From positions 47,962,101 through 48,026,100 of the forward strand of contig OX638371.1 in assembly GCA_951812925.1 (NCBI GenBank): a DNA stretch of 64,000 bases, written 5' to 3'. This document shows, one piece after another, positions 10,613 through 20,271 of the stretch. The DNA comes from Calliopum simillimum (taxonomy: Eukaryota > Arthropoda > Insecta > Diptera > Lauxaniidae). The stretch's first letter is position 1, and every line of letters begins with the position of its first letter. The translations under genes and the position numbers were made by a program. The notes under the pieces were generated by a model that saw nothing but the letters and a program-made list of their open reading frames with translations, was not told the origin of the DNA and did no database searches.

Positions 10613-10757
10613 AACTGCGTTTTTAACGACAGTTCATCTGTGCTTATGTAAGCACATTCTGAGAAATCTATAGGAAAGCAACAACAAATTAGCTTAATTT
10701 AACACGGATAAATGTGCTAAAGACAAGCACAGATAAACATTCGTTAAAAACACAGCT
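10613..10757. mobile_element. AGCTGTG-family MITE at left border of R1
   Basis: Inverted ends (decayed left end AACTGCGTTTTTAACGACAG, right end CGTTAAAAACACAGCT) around inner repeats of AAGCACAGATAAAC. The same element sits at the equivalent border of the inverted copy R2 (17572-17716), so it was present before that duplication. Confidence 0.65.
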
Positions 10758-10942
10758 TTTGATTGGGAAATCATAGAAATTGTATGTTTTCAGAAAAGGC
10801 GTTTTGATCTCGTAAAAAATATCGATTTACATTGTTTATTTAAAACATTAATCATATTTGTTTGTATATTATGCTCTTAAGCGGCAAAAAAAAAGCAAAT
10901 ATATTTGTGTTACAAAACTTCTATTTTGAAAAATTGTTCTTA

Positions 10943-11383
10943 TAGCTTAAACACAATTGGAGCGCACAACGAATTTCGCCCGACGAATATTTGCTGTCAA
11001 TAAGAATTCGTCAACGAAGTTCGCTCTGTAAAACACAATCGGAGTGACGACGGCAATAGTTGTTTTTATTTTAAATTGTTGTTGATGTTTTCGGGCGGCA
11101 ATTTAAATAAATAAAAATTAAATAGAATCTCATATCCTTTGAATTTCTACTAAGAAATCTGAAAATTTTTGACTTAAATTGTATTTTTTCAGTTCGACAT
11201 TTCCAAAAATCGTTGCCGCCGGCGGTAAAATTAAAACTAGTTCTATTGCAACGAATATTCGTCGGGCAAATTTCGTCGTACGGTGCGGTTGTGTTCAACT
11301 TCATATACTCTTTTGTGTTTTAATTTTGACAGCGAATATTCGTCGGGCGAAATTCGTCGTACGCTCCAATTGTGTTTAAGCTA
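10943..11383. mobile_element. Harbinger-type MITE with TTA duplication
   Basis: A 441 bp element with about 57 bp inverted ends starting TAGCTTAAACACAATTGGAG. It is flanked by TTA (10940-10942 and 11384-11386); the orthologous site in R3 has one TTA (22338-22340) and no insert. A second, internal pair of related inverted blocks (ACGAATATTCGTCGGGCAAA) lies inside. TTA duplications point to the PIF/Harbinger group. Confidence 0.8.
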
Positions 11384-11446
11384 TTACTCGTAAAATAATT
11401 AAGATGAGACTACCACAGAAATATTAACAAATACATAGCTTTCTTA

Positions 11447-11711
11447 CTGCCGTACATAAATTGAACCGTCCTGTACATACAATTTGTATGGCTCATACCG
11501 AAATCGCAAACGCTCAACGCTCAGCTATTCGAATTTCCAATTTTGACAAAGCGTTATGGAGTGAAGTTAGTTGCAGAAAAGTAAAAAAAGAAACAACAAT
11601 ATGATTTCGACAAACAAATGACTTCAACGCAACGCTCTTTATTTCGGTATGGTGCTTGACGCATTTGTGTTAAATAACGCAACGCCTGACGCTCCAATTT
11701 AGGTATGGCAG
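11447..11711. mobile_element. CTGCCGTAC MITE with TTA duplication
   Basis: 265 bp, ends CTGCCGTACATAAATTG and CAATTTAGGTATGGCAG (reverse sense). TTA at 11444-11446 and 11712-11714; the empty site in R3 is the single TTA at 22398-22400. Inside are words such as CAACGCTCTTTATTTCGG. Copies occur in R2 at 16188-16457 and, in half, at 17336-17390. Confidence 0.8.
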
Positions 11712-12540
11712 TTATGTATTTCATAACAATTAATGTAATTAAAGCTTTTCTTATTCTATTGCAAAATATTTTTATAAATATTTTACATTTGCACATAAGC
11801 CAAAGAAATTGACCAACAATGGCTAGAATTGGAAAAAAACTCTGGAAGCCGCAAAAAATATTTGACATTTTCGTAATAGGGGGAGGACCAAAGGAGAACT
11901 GTTAGGGGGAGAAGTAAGAGGTCGTAATAGGGGGATGGCGAGACAGGAATGTTTGGCAGGGTAGCGGGAGTATGTAAAATTCAGGGTATAGGCGAGCGTG
12001 GTATTTTTTCAGGGTTGCAGGAGGTACGTGGAATGATAAAACGTCAAAAGTCCATGGTGAATACTAATCGATGTAAACAATCGAAACATTTTTTGTTCTT
12101 TATAAATTTTTATAAATAAATTGCTGTGACATAGAAAGCCATCAATTAAATAACTTCTTAAATTACCATTTGACCATTTGTCTATATTTTAGGAAGTTTT
12201 TATTTTGGATTTTAATTAATACAGCCTCTTATAGATTTATTGTTTACATATAGCAGAAATTAATTGAAATGGTAAAATAAAATCAGCAGTTTTTGACTTT
12301 ACTACCGAAAAAAAAATGCCAGATCCTTCAATCGTGAATTCTGAAAAAAAAAACTTTTAAAACCGTTAGAATTTTTGGGATGTTTGACAAAATCCACAAC
12401 ATCCGGCCACGTTTTTATGATGGCTACGTCAGGGACAATTAATGCGTGAATTCAATACTAATAAACGATTTTTCCATAGTGTTTGTGTGGCCGGAAGTGC
12501 TGCCAGGTTCAATTAAAACGCTTCGCCTCTAGTTCTCTAT

Positions 12541-13035
12541 GCTTCAAAATTTATCCAAACCGAGTTCAACCGCGTTGGCAGACTTAAAAATTCACCCAAA
12601 ACGAGTTGGCCGAGTTGAAAATTCAGCCGAACCGAGTTGAGTCGAGTTACCTAAACCGAGTAATAAATGTTAAATTAAGGAGGATTTACATAAAAATTAC
12701 AATTTAATAGGCAAAAAATAAACATATTGAATGTAAACAGATTAGAGGCAGTTAATGTAAAGCCTGTTCTTGTGTGCATAGTTGGACTAGCTAATCAAAA
12801 AGAAGAAATAGAAAAGTGACCGCACGTAAATAGGGTGTTAAAATAAACTTTAAAATGCATATTCTTATACAAATCTTTTGATGGATTGTACTAGTAGTGT
12901 TGTGTTGATTCAGAAATATTCCAAACCAAGTTTAAAATTTATCCAAACTGAGTTCCACCGAGTTGACAGACTGAGTTAGCTATCTCAATTCGAGTTGACT
13001 CGAGTCGATTTCAACTCGAGTTGAACCGAGATGTA
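12541..13035. repeat. Degenerate CCGAGTTGA repeats in two blocks
   Basis: Two blocks (about 12541-12665 and 12895-13035) share AAATTTATCCAAACCGAGTT and many variants of CCGAGTTGA or TCGAGTTGA. Between them there is no gene. The blocks are in direct orientation. Confidence 0.5.
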
Positions 13036-13041
13036 CATCAA

Positions 13042-13575
13042 TATGGCCTATTGCTCGCAGATTGTTTAAAAAATTGACGAGAAAGATTCCCGAAACATTC
13101 ACGTCACTGAATCAAAGTTTGGTTAAACCAAAAAATAACCATAATATGGAGAAACGTGATAATTGGAAGCGTTGCGCCCACTGGATCAGCAATAAAAAAT
13201 ATAACAGCACCAATGTATTTTGCATTCAATGCAAAGTATTCCTTTGTTTCACGGCATCCCGTGACTGCTTTGCGGAGTACCACAACCAAGAATAACCTTT
13301 TTTATATTTATTTACTTAATGATAGTAAAAAAAAAACAATAAACTATTTTTCGAGCTTCAATATAATTAAAAAATAAAAAATTTTAAAAAAGCACTAAGT
13401 TAAAAAAAAAGGTTCAAAATGTTTCGTTATCGCCCAAAGGCAAATATGTTTGCCAGCCCCAGGGAAGTTTTGCTTGACCTCGCTATATCAATTGTGACTA
13501 ATTTTGGGACGCTGATCACAAATTTCAACTCTTTTTTGAAATCCTTTCCCGCGTTTCGAGCTGGTCGTTAAAGGG
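13042..13575 (+). pseudogene. Second piggyBac remnant: C-terminal finger and right end
   Basis: A frame starting near WPIARRLFKKL continues to KRCAHWISNKKYNSTNVFC and FLCFTASRDCFAEYHNQE, stopping at 13295. The Cys/His pattern is the C-terminal finger of piggyBac transposases. Some 280 bp further the sequence CTGGTCGTTAAAGGG runs into TTAA (13576-13579), the expected right end. All catalytic parts are missing, so this is a 3' fragment. Confidence 0.7.
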
Positions 13576-13596
13576 TTAAAGTACACGAACACGTTT

Positions 13597-15311
13597 ATAG
13601 GGCTATTCTGGCGACAGTATTAGAGCTGTCAAACAGCTCACCACAGTCTTCACTGCTACGAAAGTAGTAACGAAGATGTTTTGGTATTCTGAATTAGAAA
13701 GCTCTTTTCCGTCTTTATGAATACGGCTTTTAATACCTGCTACGTAGGAGGTCTTAGAGCGATCTTAAAACTATTAGTTGCTTGCTGTCAGGTTTTTATT
13801 ATGTGAAAAGTGAAGAATTATGAAAAATTTTATTTTATTGCTTGTTTATAATTTTTTATCAAAAAACAGCTGGGCTTAATGTTAGATTATCGACTTTTAA
13901 TATTTTCTTTTTAAACCTAATTTGGCTTATTAAGCTTTTAATTTTAAGGAAGAAATATAATCAAAAATGTCTGGTCGGATCTACTTTCGGAGATATAGCC
14001 ATCGAAAGATCGGGATATAGCTTTAATAAGAACCAGTATAAGTTCGGAACCCCTGGCTGGAATTTGATAATATTCATGTCATATGAAAGGTATTTTAACA
14101 CACTACAAAATTGTAAGCCAAAAAAGTAAGCCAAAGAAATTTTCATGAACAACAACAACGGAAATTTGGAATTTTGCTAGCAAACTAGGTGATGGATATA
14201 TCATAGACTGATCCGCGGCCGAAGACCGCCGTGAAGCCGGTATTGGATTTTTGGGAGTTTTAAATCCGGAGTTGCGGCCGAAGCCGCCCACTTACCCCTA
14301 CTCTTATGCCAAATTACTGTGGGAAAAAAAATCGGCCCAAATTTCAGAAAAGTCATAGTATCTCGAAAACTACGAGCCAGATTTAGAAAATTTTGTGTTC
14401 AGTATTGTAGCTTATTAAATTACCTTTCATATGCCGTTTTTGCTAATAAGACATTTTTGGAAAAATAGTGCATTAAAATCAAAAAAAACTCTTAAAAATT
14501 TTCGAAAATTCGCCATATCTCCAAAACCATGACTCGGGTTTAAATTTTTTGCATGTCGTTTTTATAGCCAGTTAAATGCCTTTCATGTGACACCACTATT
14601 ATTAAAATCCATTAAGGGATTCTAAGCTTTTACCGGTTTTGATAAAAGCTATATACCGATCTTCCGATGGCTATATCTCCGAAAGTAGATCTGACCAGAA
14701 CTTTCTGTTGTTGTTGTTGTTGTAATTAATTTTAAGAGCCGTATTTGGCAAAAAAAAATATAAAAAAACAACAACAGTTTTTAAATTAAAATTGGTGCCT
14801 AAGATTTGGCAGTTGTTAAATTTTTGTTTGTGTGAGTGAGTGATAATGATAAAGGGAAAAACAAAATTATAACTATTTTGGTTTAATATTTGTTCTAATA
14901 GTTACAAAATAAAATAAAAGTTTGTGTAAAAACATGTAGCAACAATTTCTGCACAATATTACATGGCGGCGCGCAAGAACTTATTTTGTATGTCAAAATA
15001 AAAAATGGAACCCAGCATCTTGCCTTGCTATCTGTCAAAAGTCTAGAATCAAAACAAAGAATTTTGACATCTTCGTAGTTTAAGAAGAAGCAGCATTTGT
15101 TATCGCTGCAACCAGAACAATTCAATCATGTTATTTTGCACAATTTGACAAGTTCACCCCGAAAGCTTTTGTGTGGTGAATTTATGAGCTTTTTCTAAAA
15201 GATTTCTACGCCAGAATACCGAATGTTTTCGGGAGTCTTACAAAATCTTAGAAAGTAATTCTGACATAAATTCCGAAAGACTTTCTGCTGTCTTAGCCAG
15301 AATAGCCCTAT
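13597..15311. mobile_element. X-family TIR element, copy X1 (full ends)
   Basis: Ends ATAGGGCTATTCTGGC and GCCAGAATAGCCCTAT are inverted. The outer parts match X2 (24202-24764) and X3 (25268-27155) in reverse orientation. No transposase is encoded; small frames are not conserved. The core (13972-14702) is a variable palindromic block with the word GGAGATATAGCCATCG at its left and CGATGGCTATATCTCC at its right. X2 lacks this core. Confidence 0.7.
13972..14702. repeat. Palindromic core block (TATAGCCATCG family)
   Basis: Arms of about 150 bp begin TCTGGTCGGATCTACTTTCG and end with the inverted GAAAGTAGATCTGACCAGA. Related single arms or pairs are at 25840-26790, 46920-47050 and 57280-57405. 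Next to it sits a GTTGTTGTTG microsatellite shared with the other copies. Confidence 0.6.
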
Positions 15312-16187
15312 TACTTTGTATATCACAGTACTGCCAACCTTGAACAATAAAAAACCAGGAAGTTACTGTCATTGATAATGACAGATATAAATTAAGACGG
15401 CCAACTTCATAGAGAACTAGAGGCGAAAGCGTTTTAATTGAACCTGGCAACACTTTCGACCACACAAACACTATGAAAAAATCGTTTATTAGTATTGAAC
15501 TCACGCATTAATTGTCCCTGACGTATCTTTAATTTTTGGTGAAATTCATCACAGCCACCATAAAAACGTGGCCGGATGTTGTGGATTTTGCCAAACATCC
15601 CAAAAAAAAAAAAAATAAAAATAATAAACAAAAAATAAAACTTCCTCAAACATAAAAAAAAAGTTCAAATGGTTACTTAGGAAGATATTCAATTGATGGC
15701 TTTTAATATCACAGCAATTTATTCATAAAAATTATCAAAAACAAAAATAAAGCAACACTTTGATTCGATTGCTTACATCGATTAGTGTTCACCATGGACT
15801 TTTGACGTTTTGTCATTCCACGTACCTAATGCAACCCTGCAAAAATACCCCGCTCGCCCATACCCTGAATTTTACATCCTCCTTCTACCCTGCCAAACAT
15901 TCCCGTCTCGCCAATCCCCTATTACGACCTCTTACTTCTCCCCCTAACAGTTCTCCTTTGGTCCTCCCCCTATTACGAAAATACCAAATATTTTTTGGGG
16001 TTGCCAGAGTTTTTTTCCAATCCAAGCCATTGTTCTTTGCCTTATGTGCAAATGTAAAATGTTTATAAAAATATTTCGCAGTAAAATAAGAAAGCTTTAA
16101 TTACATGAATTGTTATAAAATACATAAGAAAGCTATGTATTTGTTAATATTTCTTTGGTAGTCACACCTTAATTATTTTACGAGTAA

Positions 16188-16457
16188 CTGCCATACCCAA
16201 ATAGCAGCGTCAGGCGTTCCGTTATTTAACGTTACACAAAAGCGTCAAGCGCCATACCGAAATAAAGAGCGTTGCGTTGAAGTCATTTGTTTGTCGAAAT
16301 CATATTGTTGTTTCTTTTTTTACTATTCTGAAACTAACTTCACTCCATAACGCTTTGTCAAAATTGGAAATTCGAATAGCTGAGCGTTGAGCGTTTGCGA
16401 TTTCGGCATGCGCCATACAAATTGTATGTACAGGACGGTTCAATTTATGTATGGCAG
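16188..16457. mobile_element. CTGCCATAC MITE, copy in R2
   Basis: Same family as 11447-11711, flanked by TAA on both sides. Its two flanks correspond to two different places in R (the TTActcg site and the ctttcTTA site), so the surrounding R sequence is duplicated around it. Confidence 0.65.
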
Positions 16458-16500
16458 TAAGAAAGCTATGTATTTGTTAATATTTCTGTGGTAGTCTCAT

Positions 16501-17333
16501 CTGATCTCCAACACTGATTCACGATACACCTGGGCGTTTACTTTGACGCCAGCGGCCAAAAAAACGAGTGGTGAGCGCCCATCAGCAGTCACTGCAGCCC
16601 AAACCATCACATGCGGTGGTGCCTGCGTCCTGGTGGCCAAACGAACATTCAAATTTTCGTAGGACCTCTCTGTCAAGTAAACCCGATCATTTTGTTTGTT
16701 TACATATTGCTGGATACAGTAATTTTTCTCATCAGAGAAGACAATTTGTGACAGATTTCCGGCAGCGTTGCACGCGCAACAACTCCTTGGCTCTATCGAG
16801 CCTAACTTTTTTATGAGCAGGAGTGAGATCATGCGCCTTTTGGAACTTGAGGGCCTTTAGTCCGAGCTTGTTTGACAATATGTGTTGCATTCGTTCACGC
16901 GATATTTTCAGCTCGGCAGCCATTTGTCTGCCACTGCGTCTCGGATTTCGCTCAATTCTGGCCTTCACCTTTCGAACCATTTCTGGTGATGTTGCAGTTA
17001 TTTTCCGACCACCACCATGTCGTTTGGCAACGCTGCCGGTACCATTGTAACGTGTTATGGTCCGATACACAAACATTTTATTCACTTTTAAATGTTTCAG
17101 CTCACGAACAATTGCTGGTTGCGATTTTCCAGCCAAATAAAGAGCAATCACACTATTACGTTTGAATTCCATTTCGAAAATTTTTTATTTTCAATAAATT
17201 GACGCGCAAATGCTTTTGGTTACTCGTTGACAATAGAATGAACTAACATCATGCCAATTTTTAGACAGCTGTCATGTTCCATCTGTGAGAAAAGTCTATC
17301 TGAAGTTGGTAACAGTTCGAATCAGCCACCCTG
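16501..17333 (-). pseudogene. Tc1/mariner transposase, 3'-truncated and frameshifted
   Basis: Starts MEFKRNSVIALYLAGKSQPA at 17172 with a paired helix-turn-helix region (KMFVYRTITRYNGTGSVAKR), the GGGR linker and KISRERMQHIL. Near 16820 one base is lost and the frame moves to AAGNLSQIVFSDEKN, which holds the first catalytic Asp, then QAPPHVMVWAAVTADGRSP. It ends at 16501 against R sequence, so the second and third acidic residues and the left inverted end are missing. The right end reads CAGGGTGGCTGATTCG (reverse sense) next to TA. Confidence 0.85.
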
Positions 17334-17335
17334 TA

Positions 17336-17390
17336 TACGAGAAACTTTTGACAGTAAAATAACTCTGACGCTCTAATTTAGGCATGGCAG
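17336..17390. mobile_element. Half of a CTGCC MITE, split by the mariner
   Basis: The end ...CTAATTTAGGCATGGCAG is followed by TAA and then R sequence; its inner side abuts the TA where the mariner inserted. It shows that the mariner jumped into a MITE that was already in R. Confidence 0.6.
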
Positions 17391-17571
17391 TAAGAACAAT
17401 TTTTCAAAATAGAAGTGTTATAACACAAATATATATGTTATTTTTTTGCCTTGTAAGAGCATATTATACAAAAAAATATGTTTAATGTCTTATATAAACA
17501 ATGTAAATCGATATTTCGAGATTAAAACGCCTTTTCTCATAACATACAATTTCAATGATTTTTCAATCAAT

Positions 17572-17716
17572 AGCTGTGTTTTTAACGAATGTTTATCTGT
17601 GCTTGTCTTTAGCACATTTATCCGTGTTAAATTTAGCTAATTTGTTGTTAATTTCCTATAGGTTTCTCAGGATGTGCTTGCACAAGCACAGATAAACTGT
17701 CGTAAAAAACACAGCT
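17572..17716. mobile_element. AGCTGTG-family MITE at border of R2
   Basis: Ends AGCTGTGTTTTTAACGAATG and its inverted partner ACTGTCGTAAAAAACACAGCT. Same position relative to R as the copy at 10613-10757. Confidence 0.7.
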
Positions 17717-17799
17717 AATTATTATAATAAAATTTTCTGTCAACTGGTGAAAAGGTTTCTAAGGTCGCTGTGCAATTCATAACCTTTTATGTAAATAAT

Positions 17800-17925
17800 A
17801 GCTGTGTTTTTGTAGACACTTTATCTGGGCTTATGTAAGCACATCCTTAGAAAAGTATGAGAAAGCAACAACAAATGTGCTTTACTTTTCCACAAGAACA
17901 GAGCAAATTATTAATATGGTTGGGG
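17800..17925. mobile_element. AGCTGTG-family MITE, truncated
   Basis: Begins AGCTGTGTTTTTGTAGACAC and follows the reverse of 3204-3352 to ACAACAAATGTGCTTTACTT, then loses its far arm; the flank ATTATTAATATGGTTGG matches the flank of the 3204 copy. This places 17715-17940 as an inverted relative of 3180-3890. Confidence 0.65.
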
Positions 17926-17939
17926 GTTATGAAAAAGTA

Positions 17940-19230
17940 TAAAATTTTCTTAACATTAAGCTTACTTATTAGACCATGAAATGCTTGAGAGTTAACAAAT
18001 CTTTTTGTAGTATTTTCTTTTATTTATAATTGTTTTAAAAGAAAAAAAAAAAGAACAAAACCAAGAAGAATGATTTAATTAAATTGAAATATTTATTACC
18101 GAAATTATCATCAAAAACCACTTTGATCTTCTTCGATTTTAATAGTTATAATTGAAATGAATAATTTTGTTCTTCAAAAACAATATTGAGTAGAGCACTC
18201 CTGCACGAAATAGTGTGACCTATAAAAAGTAAATGGTTTTTACAGTCAAATTAAGTCACCAATGCGCTAAGCCAACGCAGTTATCGGTGCACAAGTGGTA
18301 GCAGTCTGGCAATCAAATTTCGTCATAGAAAAAAACAGGTACATTGTGCTGGAGAAAAACAAGATTGTCAAAAAACAGGTACAAACCTAAGATTATCTAA
18401 AAAAAAAAAACAAGTGTGCTAAGTATAAAGAAAAACTAAATAAAAAAGGTGCGAAAACTTAAAAAAAAGAGATTAGTTTTTACAAAAAAAATTCCATTTT
18501 TGTTAGCTAATTTTATTGTGCAAGGCAGCTTATATACAGAAATTTGTGACAAATTTTCCTTTTTGTGTTGAAAAATTTGTATAATTTTGGTTCGTCGGTC
18601 GATACTTGAAATTTGGCGCCAGGTGGGTAGGTAGGTCAGATCCACAAATTTTAACGGAACTTTTGTGTAAAAAAAAAAACAAGAAAAACAGCAGTTAAGC
18701 GTAAAATAAAATGTAAGAAAAGAAAACCTAAAAGTATATCTAGGTAAAATTAGTATGTTTTTCTGAAAAATTAAAAAGTTGAAACGTAGGAAAATAGACC
18801 TAAGCAGTAAATTTTTGTCAAAAATAAGTGTTTCGCACTTACCTGTTCAACTTAACTTTTATACTTACTTGGTCAATTATACTTACCTTATATTGTTTAC
18901 TTGTGTCATAATACATACCTTTATGCTTATATGTCTGTTGTGAGTATACCTGTGAAGTAAAAGAAAAAAAATAAAATAAAATATTTCTACAAAAAAAAAA
19001 AAAAGAAAGCAAAAAAGAAATAGTGAATACATATGTAAAATAATTTTAATGTAAAATCTTATAAAACGTGTATGTTGTAACCCTAAGAACCTAGACTTAT
19101 CTATTTTTACCTATTAGAATAATCATTATTTTTCATTAACCCTCCGGGGACCTTAAAAAAAAAAATAAAAGAAAACTAGAAAGGGTGTTAACTTTGGCCT
19201 GGCCAAACATTAAATACCCTACACAGCAGT
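17940..19230. other. AT-rich stretch, no gene recognised
   Basis: Long A and T runs, several TACTTACC words and poly-A tracts. No frame with coding character and no matching inverted ends were found. Confidence 0.4.
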
Positions 19231-19235
19231 ATTTG

Positions 19236-19965
19236 AAAATGTTGCTTATACGGGAGGTGCCACGCCCTCTTGTCCGATTTCACCGAGTTTTTTCTCAGAG
19301 TTTGAATTAATAGTTCTTAGTATTTGAGTGAAATTTGGTTGGATTATCTCAAACAATATATTCAATAAAGCGTTTTAAACTTTTTGCTTATATGGAAGGT
19401 GCCACGCCCTCTTGTTCGATTTTATTCAGTTTTTGCTTAAAGCTTGTATTTATAATTCTTAGTGTCTGAGTAAAATTTAGTTCGATTATCTCAAAAAACG
19501 CTTTATGTATAGCGTTTTGAAGCTTTTGAGAGGTGCCACGCCCTCTTGTCCGAATTCGCCCAGTTTTTGCTCATAGCTTGCGTTTACAATTCGTAGTATT
19601 TATGTGTATTTTGGTTGCATTATCGTAAAATATACTCCAAAAGTTACATTTTTAATATATTTTTTGTATGGGCGGTAGGCGTATCCGTTGACCGATTTCA
19701 CTCATTTTCAATCCCCCGAGCTAACTTCGATGACTGTGCACCAAATTTCATTGAATTATCTTGCCTAGTTTTCCCAAAAAATATATTTCCACGCACAGAC
19801 ACCCAGCCTGCCAGCCAGCCAGACAGACAGACGGACATGGCTATATCGACTCAGGAGGTGACGCTGATCAAGAATATATACACTTTTCTATATCTGCCAC
19901 GCCTCCTTTTCTGTGTTACAAACGGAAGTACAAAGTGAATATACCGTGGGTGTAGGGTATAAAAA
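19236..19965 (+). repeat. GGTGCCACGCCCTCTTG degenerate tandem repeat and tail
   Basis: Three units of about 135-140 bp begin GGTGCCACGCCCTCTTGTCC (19256, 19398 and 19534). They are followed by a non-repeat tail with CCAGCCAGCCAGACAGACAG and GGACATGGCTATATCGACTC. This arrangement is common in dispersed fly repeats; a family name is not given because the ends cannot be fixed. Confidence 0.6.
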
Positions 19966-20271
19966 AAGAATTTAAAGTTTAGGTTGCTAGCAAAATACAA
20001 AAAAATTATGTGTTGCTAAAATAAGAAATATATAAAAAATTAATTGTTTAAGTTTAACATTATTAAAAAAAAAATTCAGTACAAGAATACATACTTACTT
20101 ACCATTACTTACCGTTAGTTGTACCTCCTAAGATATTTATATTTTGTATTTACACTATAGTTGCACTTATAGGATATAATTTATCTTACCAGTGTATTAG
20201 TTACCTACTTTGTAATAAACATGTTGTACAATTGTAATTTTTGATTTTGTGTTTGTTTATTTAAAAATGGA
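19966..20271. other. AT-rich spacer
   Basis: No gene or repeat ends seen; contains TACTTACTTACCATTACTTA-type words. Confidence 0.35.

Larger units (their letters stand above)
10758..12540 (+). repeat. Dispersed repeat R, copy R1
   Basis: Non-coding repeat of about 1.0 kb plus inserts, with landmarks AAACATTAATCATATTTG, GAGACTACCACAGAAATA, GGTCGTAATAGGGGGATGGC, GTCCATGGTGAATACTAATC and GTTCAATTAAAACGCTTCGC. Copies are R2 (15412-17571, inverted) and R3 (20272-23170, same sense). R1 carries two MITEs not present in R3. Confidence 0.8.
15412..17571 (-). repeat. Dispersed repeat R, inverted copy R2
   Basis: Inverted relative to R1, starting at AGAGAACTAGAGGCGAAAGC and running to the GATTGAAAAATCATTGAAAT side. 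It contains a mariner (16501-17333), one complete CTGCC MITE and half of another, all absent from R3. R1 and R2 face each other across X1. Confidence 0.75.

Noticed and set aside
15760..16068. Frames in the CCCTATTACGACCTC part of R
   Set aside because: The same stretch is present in three R copies with frame-breaking differences, so it is repeat and not coding.
18580..18640. Primer-site-like TGGCGCCAGGTGGG suggesting a second LTR element
   Set aside because: No LTR pair or pol coding found around it.
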